A stretch of DNA of 64,000 bases from Lepidurus packardi. Its lineage: Eukaryota; Arthropoda; Branchiopoda; Notostraca; Triopsidae. How positions within the stretch are numbered: the first letter of the stretch is position 1; each line of letters starts with the position of its first letter. The stretch covers positions 12,127,235 to 12,191,234 of the forward strand of contig JAKZAN010000004.1 in the NCBI GenBank assembly GCA_023053545.1, given 5' to 3'. The notes beneath the pieces are model-generated. The model saw only the letters and a list, made by a program, of their open reading frames with translations. It was not told the origin of the DNA and ran no database searches. A program made the position numbers and the translations under genes. Positions 23,501-36,900 of this stretch are shown piece by piece.

Positions 23501-26500
23501 CCGAATTTTCGCAAACGGCCGAAAAATCGAGGACAGAAAAGTACATTTTTGGGGATTATTTTAGCATTTTTTATTTAGATTTTTTTTTAGCATTTTTTGG
23601 GGGTTCATTTGAGCTAATTCAAGAGCTATTGTATAGCACCAGTTACAACTTGTTGAACACGGCTATATGCAACGCAATCTCCGGAAGAACAATGCAGAAA
23701 ATTGGCACTTCAATGCCCAGATTTTCTTTTTTTTTTTCTTTCGCTTTTTTTTTTTTTACTTTCTTTTTACTTTTAGTTTCTTTTGTTCTAACGGTTAAAA
23801 TTTTCTTTTTTTTTTCTTTCTTTTTTTTTTTACTTTTAGTTTCTTTTAGTTTGTTCTAACGGTTTAAAAAAAAGATGTAGGTGAAGACATTGAGCTGGCT
23901 TACAGAATCACTTTCCTGATCGAAACAGGGAAATATCAACTGTGCTTCGGAGTAAATATCTAGAAGATATCAAAACGTTTCCCTGCAAGCTTCTTCAAAA
24001 TCAACAAAAAAAACAGAAAAATAGAAAAGCAGCGAATAAAATAAGAGATAGAAAGAGTTAAAAATTAGGGTTAAAAGTCTTTTAAAACTTGACAAAAATG
24101 ACAAAAACCATTCCATACAAATTTCTGGAATTAACCTAGAATTGTTAGATAATTCTGTAAAGTATTACACTAGTAAAGATACGTATAACATAAAACCGTA
24201 CAATAATAAAGCTAAAAATACAATAAGATAGAATAAAAAAAAAAAGTCTTTTCGTAGACCTGCTCAGTTTCATTGTTGTTGTACAGAACGCGTCATTGCC
24301 AAACCCCTAAAAGGTGTCTTCCACTGGCAAAGAAGAAAATGTTCGATAACTGGGGGCCTTTTCATGGGGCCAACAATGAAAATCTAGTGCAACCTGCAGC
24401 TGTTGAGTTCAACTCAACAGGCTTCAATAGGCGCTAAGACTAGCTTTCCAGGCCACGCTAGCACGAGGAAAGCGGGCCTACCGTTGTGCACCAAAGTATA
24501 GCCAATTGAATATTTTAAAAATATTCAAAAAATTACAAAAATATTCTAAAAAATTTAAAAAAATCTCTTGACAGTAAAGTAGATCAATGAGGAAGGAAGA
24601 GGATAACATTTTTAATTTTCTTATTTCTGCCTTCAATAATTTGCAAAATGCAAATAAATATTACACCTACGCGAAAATAAAAAAAATCACAAACTTGCTA
24701 ACTATCACCTCCCAGATCCTATTTTAGTGCATTTTATAAGGAAAACTGCACGCAAACTGATTATGTATTTATCAACTTATAGCGCTCGCCGTTTTAGACG
24801 CAGAAGTCATGCGCGTTCAGCTAAAGGAAACCAGTAACGCCATCTACCGGAGCGTTCTTATCACCCGAGCTAAAAATAAAAATAAACGGAAATTAAGAAA
24901 AACAAAAAGTAGGAAAAAAGAAAATGAAAATTTTCTTTAAAAAATATAACAAAAAAGAAAATTAAAAACTTCTTGAAGAAAGAAATTTTTAGAAAATCAA
25001 AAAACTACCCAAATTTTTTGAAGGGTAATAAAGTTAAGAGAATTTTTATTTTGGCTTGTAATCGTTCCATATTCTAGAATTCCGTGAGTCACGTGTCAAA
25101 TTAAGAAATTCAGAAACTCAGAAATTCAACGGGGGACTCAGGTGGCAATGTTATACCAAGTTTCCGTTTGCTGTCGCAGTACATAAGTTATATACATACA
25201 GCTGGTAGGAAAAGGGGAGGGGGGTAATTCATCTAAAACCCAGTTTCCTCCCTCTGGAAAGTTTATAATGAGCATCACCTGGTGCTCTATAATTGTCAAA
25301 AGAAAGCTATGAAAGTCTCGAAGGACTTTTTGTTTCCAAGACGCAATTTATACGAAGCATAGCCAAAAAGTGCCATTACAAAGGAAGGTTCTGGCTTTTT
25401 ATATATGGGTTATACAAGTGTTATCACGTTTAAACGTAATGGGGAAGGAACTAATTGCCTTGCTGGTAACGGCCGCTTAATCAAAATTACATGATTTGGC
25501 AATGTGTTTAACATAGAATGAATGTCATGAAAGAGTCCTTTCATGTCTTAACTAAACTAACGAGAAGAAAAGGCAATTTCAATGCTAGGGTTTGGTCGAA
25601 CCATAGTGTATGACTGGAAGTTGGGGAAATGACCACGTTTTTTTTTAATTTCTTATCAGAATCCAAAGTCAAAGCGCAATGCAGCTTTGCGTGCGACAGG
25701 CAGCACACGGTCTCGATAGTATCACGCTCAATCCTCCAGGTTCCAGTCACGGACTTCACACGGCTATACAAACTGCCCCTTTTATTGTTCTCCCCCCGGA
25801 AACCCCACCGAAACCGCTGAAAATCTCCCTAAATTTGCTTCGACTTCATCTACTTTTTGATGCATTCAGTTGGGGCTAGAGGAGTACTTTCCAGCAAGCT
25901 CTAACTCGGTTTTCTGCGACCAATAATAGCCGAGAAAAGGGCATTTGAAACTTTTCATAGCCCGGGGCGTTGAGGGCGGGGCCTAAACTTTAAAACGCCT
26001 TTTCTCCCCGAAGGGCTTGACATAAAAATATGCAAAAAATTCCTTGATGAACTTCAAGCTCCGTTAATCAAATTATGAGCTTTGAAGCGTCCCTTTCTTT
26101 GCGGGGGAGTGCCTCGACGGGATCCAAAAAAAAGTATGTTACAACGCTTGTGACTGTTCGCGCTGGTGGATGAAGAATTCTGGGGTAGCCAAGAAACGGT
26201 AGTCCCACTTCTGGGTCACAAATTTGCAGTCATGCTATGTCAGAAGCAATTGAGCTCGCTAACATCATTAAAATTCCCCACATGTTGGCACGCGAATTTA
26301 CTCGTCGGGAACGGCGTACACCCGACTCTTCCTGCATGGGCAGGGTTTATGCTAAGGATCATTCCTAGGCTTATAAACGGGGAAGCATCGCTAGCGCGGT
26401 TCATGTTGATTTTACTTATTTTACATTAGACTTGAAGCTGGTCTAGCTCGACCTCTCGATGGCAAACTCTAGTAAGAACACTGGTCACGGAAGAAAGAAA

Positions 26501-27889
26501 ATCAGAAAAAAAATCAGAAAAACAAGAGGTGAGCATCGCTACAACTCCATCAACAAACACGACTCTTGGCACGGTTCAAAGCGTCCCATTCACTTTTTTC
26601 GACCCTCGCTCCCGAATCTGGACCACTAGAGCCAACGAGTCAGCCTAACCCCCCTGCCCCCCAAAATACTGTCCCTTCCGCGTGACGGTTGTCCACTTCC
26701 TGACACCCCTCAACTCTATTTTCTTCAGAAAAAGAACTCTCCACCAATCATCCTCAAATTTTCTTCCTAGCCAAAAATAAAAATAAATTCAAAAAAATCC
26801 CCTCGTGCTCGCTTCCAAACCAAACAAGTGAAAGTTAGACCGTGGCTCGTTAACAGCTCAATCACGTTCGGTCCAAACGCGTTCTTAACTTTCTCTCCTC
26901 CCTAAGCCGTAAGGTAATTAACCAACGAGTCCAAAATACACCATCATGCTCCCTGAACATGGTAATGTCCTTCTGGTCGCTGCACTGTGAATGACGACAC
27001 GATTCTCGTCATAATACGGCGGCTAAATCTAAAAACAAAATAAAGAAAAAAAAAGAAAAGAAATAAGAAAAGAAAATCGACGTTTTCCGCATTCCCAGGT
27101 CACTAGAGTGAGAGATAATTAGGTCCGAAAGGATACGACTAGTAATCCAAGTCGTAGCGGAATTTCTGTATCGACCTCCTCACCACGTGCCCAGAAATAA
27201 ACACCCCCACTCGCAGCCACGTCCTCCTCGGCTGAGGTCGGGGTATTTAATGATCCTTCGGAGCGCGCGAGAATAACGATTTATAAATTTAGGGAAAATA
27301 GGTATTAATAGGAAAGGGAACCACTAGACTAAGAAAATCTCTTTCCTCTCTCTCTCTCACTCACTCCCTGCTATTTCCCAATTAGCTCAGCCACGGACAA
27401 TCCGTTTCGTTTTGTTAGAGGGAAAGGGAGAGCTGGAGCAGTGTGTGAGTTTGTAAGTCGAATGTATGTGTGTTACTCCTGAGCACGCCAGAGCTAAAAG
27501 GGAAAATTTATAGATGTGTGTGCCAGCTGCCATGAGTGGGTCGTAAATCCTTGTATTACGATTTCTGTTCTGTTTTTTTTTTTTTTTTTCTTTGTGCTTT
27601 GGGAGGAATCTTAAAGATGCGAGACGATTTTCCTGCTCGTTGCCCGTTCTTGTTTTGCCTTTTATTTTGCATTTTATTTTCGCTAAATCCTCAACTATTT
27701 TAAAAGACATTTCTTCCTCCCCTTCAATCTTGAAAGGAAAGAAATAAACTCAAAACGACGACAGTAATAAAAATGACCGGGTCCTGGACACTTTTTTACG
27801 CCTTTTTCTGCTAAGCAAAAAAGAATTACGCGAAAATAAGCGTTTTTTTGGTACAAAAAACGAATCTTTTGACCCAATTGGGACCCGAA

Positions 27890-27921
<32 letters not shown>

Positions 27922-30900
27922 CAGAAATGGAGGTTAAATACCAGGAAAAACTTGGTTTTCCAATTCAACCAGAATGTATGATTTATCATAGAACGATTCA
28001 CACACAAATACACCAACGTCAACACGCGCTATTTTTTTTTGGGGGGGGGGGGGGGGGGGGATCTTCGTGACCATCGTTTTATCCCAGAGGGAAATATAGT
28101 ATAGTACCGTGTTTGACACGAGAAATCGATAGAACTCTTGACAGTAATGTAGTTCGAAAGTCTCGCTAATTTAACGTTGCAACTATTTCAAGTTTTATTT
28201 GAAGATGAATTGGTTCTCTTGAAGAAGTAAAGTTTCTTAATTTTATTGAAAAGGGTAATAATTATATATTTTTTTAGTTTGACTAAAAATTAATAAAATA
28301 TATTACTCGTGACAGTAATATAGCTCGATGATTTAAGTAATTTAATTGCGCCACGACTGCAAGTTTTAAATTTGTTTTCTTGAAGAAAAATTTTAAAAAA
28401 TAAATAAATTCGATAAAAAAAAGATAAATTTGTTTTCTTGAAGAAACATTAAAAAATAAATTAATTTGATAAAAAAAAGATAAATTTGTTATCTTGAAGA
28501 AAAATTAAAAAAAAAATGGATAAAAAAAGATAAATTTGTTTTCTTGAAGAAAAATTTTAAAAAATAAATAAATTCGATAAAAAAAAAGATAAATTTGTTT
28601 TCTTCAAGAAAATCTTTTCTTGAAGAAATCTGTCTTAATTTCATGGGGAAAGGAAATAATTATATTTAAAAATTAATTATATTAATTATAGAAAAATTAA
28701 TTATATTTTTAAAAAATCACTAAATATTGATCACGCTTGGCAGTAATGTAGTTCGCTGTTTAATATAATTTAATTAATATTAACTAATATTAAATATTAA
28801 ATACAAAAAGGAAAAGAAAATAATATTTCTTAAAATAGTTTTACAATATATTAAATAATATTTATCAAAATGTTTCTTTAAATAACAAGCTTTTTTTTAT
28901 TCGAATAGCCTGGAAGGTCTTGCTAATTTATTTATTTTCTCAATTATTTACAAGGCTTAGTCGGCAGGGATGGGATGGCTAAGAATGCTATTAAAGTATT
29001 ATTAAAATAAATAATAATTTAATTATAATGTATTTTTATCAAAAACATCTCTATAATTTTCCAAGTCTTTCAGATGACAGGCATAAAAAATTATCCAAGT
29101 CATTCCTTACTAAACCATGATGTAACCATGATGAGCAATTTTTCCCCCAAATTTTTAAAACTCAAGTACGAAAATCCCCGAAACGAAGGAATAAAAGCTA
29201 TTCAACCATCAAGCAAGCCATCAAGTTGGATTGCTTGCATATTTGCAATGCACTCCACATGCCGTTTCAAAACGCTCAAGTACCTCTAACGCTTTCTCTT
29301 TTCTACCTTCTTCCTTCCCTCTTTAATATTTTGCTTCCCAAAATGGCTTATGGGGCGCCCTAGTACATTGAACTTAAGGCTTCACAATAATTCCCCTTCT
29401 CTTCTCTTCACTATAATTATTTTTATTTTCTTTTAACAGCCTGAAGGACTTTTTCGCTTGCTTTTTCCTTTGCCTTTTCATTAATAACAATAGGAAAAGG
29501 ACCAGTGACTTGTCGTGAAACGTAAGTTTCTATTCTTGCCGAGTCAGACTCTAGAAAAACGGTTCCAGTCCACCAAGTATGGGAAAATGAGGACAAGGAA
29601 GTATTTTATAACCCGAACATTAGAAAAGACGACCTCTTTTCTAATGCTTACTTAATCTGCTGGTGTCATACAAAGGCTACCTGTTACCTAAACGTAACAA
29701 AGGGCAGCTTTAAAAAAAAAAAAAGAAATTGAAATTGAAGAAAAGAAAAAGAAATAAAGGATTGAACAGATGAACGACAGATGAAATGAGCGCTCGTGTA
29801 ACGGAGGAGAAAAGAATAAGGAAAGCACCTCAAGGTTGTTGTATTAATTTACCGCTTTTTATATCTCATAAGAAGTGTCGTGACGTCACACTCGTTTAAA
29901 ACGGCTTATAAGGATTCGGCACACTCTCCTGCTTATCTCTCCTATACGACAAGTTAGAACTTGACATCATGTGAGACCTTTTTCAAGATCTTTTTCTGGG
30001 GGGGAGACCGACAGGTTTCTGTGCCCCACGACCTGCGAATATTTCCGGTAAATCGAGTTTTGGGAATTTCCTTTATGTTGTTGTTTGGAAAAAGTTGGGG
30101 CCTTTCACAAGGTTAAGGTTCTGAGCGGTGTGAAGCAACCAGAGAGGAGGAAAGACTCTTACGAAACTAGAAAAACTTGAAGGGCAAGTCGTTTTGTAAG
30201 CATCTGGGATAAAATATTTAAGATCCAGAGCCGCGTCCGCTTTTGCACCTTTAGCGGCTTAAATTTTAGGAGTTAATAAATAAATATGTTGAGTTTCCCT
30301 TATAAGCGTTCGTTTTAGCCTAAGCTTTCATAGTTTAGGGAAGTCGACTCGGAAAGTTTTCGACTTCAAGAAGAATCCGCCTAATGCTCAGTTACAGACA
30401 TATTTATGTAACTGAGCATTATTTAAATTTATAAAAAAAAAAAAAAAAATTATACATTATACATGCATTATACATGTTGCCGTTTAGCTCTGCTAACAGT
30501 TTCGTATTTATTTCATAATTGGGGGCACTTGTGGTCATGCTTGTATTATTGTAATTACTCCTGAAGCCTGTTCCCAACTTAATAGGCCACTTTCGTACTT
30601 CCAGTTATGTTTTTAAGTTCGTTGTTGCGTTTTCAATTCGGGAGACTGTTTGGAACGACGCAAGCCATCTTGCGGATTTGTAAACAAACTCAGCACTGGC
30701 CTGACTTGAAACCAAAACTGAAAGTCGATTTTCTTAGTCAAAGGCAACTACCAAAATAAGAGCTTAGAAGCCGGAACTTTATCCATCTCGAACGCTTTTT
30801 AGTGTGTTTTGTAGACTTTTAAGTCGACTTAACTTTGTTAAAAAGAAGGCGGCTCAGGAATGTTATAATAGGCAACGTTGTATATTACAACGAAAACAGT

Positions 30901-33900
30901 CCGTTATAGACCGATAGAAGCTGAAAACTGTAAAATTTTCATTGTTGTCACACCAAGAGCGTGACTGAGGAAATCCCCAACGCGTTTCAATGTCACAATG
31001 AAAATATAAGGCAAAATATGGGGCTTTTTATTTAGCAACAATGAAAATTTACTGCAGAGTGTTACACTCAACAGGCTCCAATAGGCGCTAAGACTCACCT
31101 ATAAGCTCCATGGCATGACGGTATGATGAACGCAGAAACACGCTTGCGTAAACAAACTGTTGTCATTTTATTGTTGCCATAGAAAAGCGTGATGGTGAAA
31201 ATCCTAACGCGTTTCGGTGCAACAATGAAAATAGGAGACCAAATGGGGGCTTTTTATTTAGCAACAGTGAAAATTTACTGCAGGGTGTTACACTCAACAG
31301 GCTCCAATAGGCGCTAAGACTCGCCTATAAGCTCCATGGCACGATAGCATGGGAAACTATACTTATTTACGCTTACTAATACTTGTTTACGCTTTGCGTA
31401 AATAAGTCAAAGAGATTTTTAGAAAATCTTTGGATAGTAATGGAGGTAATTTGAATACAGAGGACGTAAGGAGTTTTTTGTCTTATTTTCGTATTCGTAA
31501 TTTAAAACATGCCCATTGGGTATTCGAAAAATACCAATTAATTTGTGATTATTTTGCAATTATTGCAAATTATTGCAATTTTGCAATAATTGAAAAATTT
31601 TGAAATTATTTGGCAAATCTGCAGGCAATCTCTACGCATTTAAAAAAAAACTGCATGCAGTTATACAGTTATCGCTCGCCCCGTCTTATGCGCAGAAGCC
31701 GTATGCGCATTCATATACAACCCCATGTAAACACACGTGGCGCCACCTTGTGGGAAATGAAGTCTAAAATCTAAGCTTTTAACACAAAAGTCTTGGGATT
31801 CATTTCTTGCTAATTTGACTAATTATTAAATAATATTTTTTTTGCTTAATTACGGAATATAAAGATTTTTATTTTATACATTTATTGCTAACATTAGTCC
31901 TAATTTCATTATATTTCTATTAGTTTAAAACATTTAAGTAGTAATTTATATACAGATTTTTATTTTATATATTTATTGTTAACATTAGTCCTAATTTCAG
32001 TATATTTCTATTAGTTTAAAACATTTAAGTTATAATTTATATAAAGATTTTTATTTTATATATTTATTGCTAACATTAGTCCTAATTTCAGTATATTTCT
32101 ATTAGTTTAAAACATTTAAGTTATAATTTATATACAGATTTTTATTTTATATATTTATGGCTAACATTAGTCCTAATTTCAGTACATTTCTATTAGTTTA
32201 AAACATTTAAGTAGTAATTTATATACAGATTTTTATTTTATATATTTATTGCTAACATTAGTCCTAATTTCAGTATATTTCTATTAGTTTCAAACATTTA
32301 AGTAATATTTCTATAAGTATTCGATTACTCTTCATTGACTCGGATTTCTGTCAATATTGGAACCTACAAGATTGACTTTACAGATTCTTAGTTCAATTTT
32401 ATCGATGGAATTTAAATTTATTATGACAACTTTCGTAGACGGTTCGCTTCGTTTTAAAGCCATGAAAAGTTTCTCTCTTGGCTGTCATTTTTCACCTTTT
32501 TCTATAAGCCCTCCACCTCAAGCAATAGTTTGAAGAGCGAGCTACACACGCATAATCTAAAGTGAACGTCTTTTGCGGCCAGATTGCAGCAGTTTCATTG
32601 CACTTTTATAGGCCTCTCTCCCCCAATACGATCATTTCTTTTAATTCGTCTCTCCAACCAACTTTTATGTCACTCCAATTCCCATTCCGCATAGGAAAAG
32701 CTTTCCTTTACTGGTCTATACTACCTTTCCCCCTCGTCATCATCAACTCGCTATCGTGGGGCTCCAAACTAGGGCCTTCTACCCCCACCGTACTAAAAGC
32801 GCCTCAAAATTAATCTTTAATTTCCTTCCAAAATTTTAATTCGTCTTCCGATAATCTTCTAAAGCAGAAGCTTAAGATGCAGCTTACACAGACGCTTCTA
32901 ATGACTTATCGGACGCTTTGCTACGACGTATAGAACCCGAGATAATGACCATTGAATGGTTCGGGGTTGCCGCGGGCGGTGGGTGGGGCTTGCCTAGCCC
33001 CAGCGGCCTATCAGCTTCAAGTCAATTTATCTCCCCAACGGGAAGTGCTAGAAGCTAGCTACAAAATATCCCTATACCACCCCAATACAGTGGTAACTTT
33101 ATCTCTGTGCTCTTAACGAACCCTCCCAAAATTCGCTTACTAATTAAGCTAAACGCTATTAGCTCCACACTCGACTTGATTGTTATCTCTCTCGGAGCTC
33201 TCGCCAACCCGAATGACCAAAATAATTGCCCTTGAGTCAAATTTGCCAATTTTCCTGGAAATGAGCTATCGTTAAAAAAAAATAAAGCATGTCGCCCACA
33301 GAAAAAAGTTTGAATATTTGCGTTTAGTCTCGTGGCGCAGGTCATTAAGAACAGCAACAGCCAAAGCAAACTTTCAAGAGAGAGAGCAGCATCCAAAAGG
33401 GACAGGTCCCGAGGAACCAGCGACCCCTGAAACGGAAAAGTCTCTATCTCGAAACTTTAGCCCACCAAAAAAACTCTCCACCCATCCCTTTACATTTCTT
33501 TCCCAGGAAATGACTCAAAAAGAAAGCAACCATACATTGCTGGCGTGGCTGCAAAACTAACACAACTTCTTCCCTTTCGGGACATCTACAAACAATCCCT
33601 TGAATCCTAAACGTAAAAAAGGAAAACTTTTAAAACAAAGTGTACAATAAACCAATGTTTCTATGCTAAACGCGGAAAGGCCAGACAATCCCAGACCTCG
33701 AAGTTTTCAAACACGCCCCCAAATAAAAAATAACAGTAATGGATTTTTATGTCTTTTGGAAACATAATAAACTCGTATTAAATTGATTAAAGGACAAGAC
33801 CAGAAAGGTCCAGACTGCTGTGAGGGGACGTCTTTTGCACGCAAACCTTCGATTCCAGTATTCCAGACAATTCCCTTAATATAATCTCGCGTTGTTGTTC

Positions 33901-36900
33901 CTGCGAACTTTCGCTCTAAATGTGTATTTCTTTTTCCCAGCTCCGTTTTTTTTTAAATAATCAAACAGCCTTCCTGTACCTCTTTTGCCGAAAGCCATCT
34001 GGACGCCTAAGCTTCCAATAATAAAACTTGGAAAGGAAACATTCAAAGTTCGAGAAAATTGAGACATTGTCTTATAAATTGTGCCAATAATTTATGCTTT
34101 TTAATAGAAAATCAAGATTATAGTTAGCGAACAAGAACGGCAGGTTCAAGCTGGTTAAAATGAGTTACCGCTCAAGTTTCTGTGTCCCATAGTTTGGGAG
34201 TTATACGCAATTAAGGGTTTTCGGGGTGGCCTGGGGCGATGGGTGGAGCTTACGGGGGCGGCTAGCCAATGGGCCTTTCCAGGCCCTTTTCTCAAGTTGG
34301 GAGAATGATAAAGAGAAACGGAAAACTGCGTTCGAGTCAGGAGCAGAAGGGCTTGTTTCCTAAGACTGGTAAATTACGTTTATGTATAAGCAATTCAACT
34401 TGGGAAGGAGAATAAGAAATAAGCAGCCGAGTTGGGAGCTTTTTGGCACAGGCTTAGGGATCAAAAACGAGTTAAGCTGCGAGGATTATTTACGACGGAG
34501 CACCCGAAAGAAAAGCAAACTAGGATGAGTCAAAAGGGCTTTAGACAGGAAGTTTCCGCTAGGTTTGCTTTACTTTTTTTTTCACGAAGCAGTGCCAGAT
34601 GGGAAATAAAAAATTAGACATTACTGACAAGCAAACTAACTACTCAAGCTGTCCCTGCACTTTTTTCCCCGCGTTTATTTATCAAGCTTCTGCCCCGGCT
34701 GTCATGAAAGAATGCAAAACGTGCGAAACACAAGATTCCTCTCGGCCTTTGAGCTTGTCTCACAAAAATGCTACACAAAGGGGAGGCACATTACCAATTA
34801 ATTTCTCTCTCTCTCTCCTGTCTGAGTATACCTCGTTGTTCACTCTGGAATCTCTTCTTTTCTTTCAGAAATCGAAAGGATCCAAAACGGAGGAAGATTG
34901 CCAGGCCGGGACGAACACAAAAAGTTTTTTGATGTGACCAAAGACAAGCCCATCAAAGTTACAATTAGAGCTTTGGTGCCAGTCAAAGATCACCCCAAGG
35001 TAAGTCCAATCCAGTATTACTTTTTCGATTTTTTTTCCCAAAGAATCAACCACTTCAAAAAAGGAATTACAGTAAATCAAAATCCCCTCTTAACTATATT
35101 TCTCCCTTTCCCAAATCTTAAAAATAAAATGATCAATATTTACTTTAAAATATTTCTATATAACGAAAATACTTCTATTAAAAAGGAAATCCAAATTAAA
35201 GATCACAGAGTTTGTTTTCCAAGAACTACCAAAGCCTACCCTCGTATTGATTGGCAAAACTTCCACTCAACTTCCCCCCCACTCCGAAATACTACTTTGG
35301 GGGTGTTAGAGTCCTTTTTTGCACGAAATTCGCAGGTGTGGACGCCATGGATACACCTCCAGGGAAATACTTGGAGGTGAAAAGTGAAGACCCAACTCGA
35401 ATTGTGAAATTCTCGGATGGAATGCTGTTCTAACCTAAACGGAAATGAACCCACCCAATTGTTTTTGCGAAAAGGAAGAGAGCTTCTAATTTCGCTTCAT
35501 CAGCGAGAGAAAAATGAAGCTTTACCCCCAGCTGTCATGGTAAATTCAAGCAGCAAATCCCTTGAATTTAAATCAACCTCACCCCCAAAAAATAAAAAAT
35601 AAAATAGAAACCAACTCGCGATAAAGTATTGATTAGCCTAGTTGCCAAAACGGTCCTTCCACTAGCTAAATAAAAATCCTTTCGCCGAAAAAAACAAATT
35701 AGTCCAGTGACGTAAATGGGCTCGTAAGATTTTTTTTTAGAGGAAAGAAAATGAATACAAATAAAGAAAGTAACATTCTCCAAAGGTGCAACTGTCGCAA
35801 TGGCGTTTGAGCGCTTTTTCCCCGCCCAAAGAAAACAAACCAAAAATCTGTTGCTGCTTGCCAATTTTAGACTCGTGCCAGTAATAATGCCCGTACCTTG
35901 TCAAAAAATGCCTCAATTTAGGATTCTTTTTCGTCCCAACGTTCCGCCTCTAAAACAAAGTAAAAACCAACACCAGAAAAATGACACCGCAATCTTTATA
36001 ACCTCCCAATCCTAACCTTCCCTCCTACAAGGGCCATTGCCAGAAATGCCATTGCCGTTGCCGGTACTATAGTACTGCACGTTCCAAAGTTCTCCTTATC
36101 GAAGATGGAATACGGAATCCACAATAATGGGAAAGCGTCCGGAAGAGAAATAATTCACATTTAAACCACGACAGCCTCCAATCAATAAAACTAAAAAAAA
36201 AAGAAGAAAAAAAGAATTTCTGCCTCAAATCCTCCTTCTACTCGACTCCGTTTAGTTTTCCCACGCAGACGTTTTGTGTTATCTGGTCGTAGAAAATACG
36301 CTTTATTTCTTAAGTTCCTTTTCAGTTATGTCTTATATGCAGTTATGGTATAAGAGCTCATACTTTACTCGTATTTTTTATATTTTTCAACGAATTTTAC
36401 AGGTGTGTCCATTCCTTTCGCAACCTACATGTCTTTAGTCGCTCTCTGAAGCAAAAAAACAAAAAAGGATTCGGCAAAACGCTCTTTCGTCGTTAACAGA
36501 CAAGAACGAGTTACCTCAAAGAGAATATATCTCCTTTTGCAAGCAAAAATTCTCAGAATTTCTTAACAAGTTTCTCCCCAAAAATAAAAAAAATAAAGAA
36601 AAGGAATGTCGACCACTTTTCCTGGTCAGGAATCTATCACACGACAATGCAAGCTGCCCGAGCTCGGGAATTTTCATAAGCGGTTAGAAAATTAAGAAGT
36701 TTTCTTCTGTCCCGTTCAAAGAGCCTGTTCAACAGAGAATTTGTCAAAGCGAACGAGATGGCGACACCGTAAGAGACATTCCAGTCATAAATCCTCCCGA
36801 CCAATATTAATCTGAGCGAGGACGAAACTATCAAGTGATAATAGTCAGATACTCTGAAGTAACAAAGGACAAAAAAAAAAAGAAAAAGAAAAGACAAATT

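Larger units (their letters stand above)
20720..34868 (+). other. 14.1 kb first intron of the KH-protein gene
   Basis: Donor GTAAGA at 20720 and acceptor TTTCTTTCAG before 34869; the join restores LLAQ|EIERIQ of the QUA1 region in phase 1. It holds a TIR element (22274), a ~180 bp repeat family (24330, 30930, 31170), several satellites (28371, 31861), G and A homopolymers and short hairpins. No nested gene is convincing: the open frames are short, lack family resemblance and do not join to others. The intron is six times longer than any other in this gene. Confidence 0.8.
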
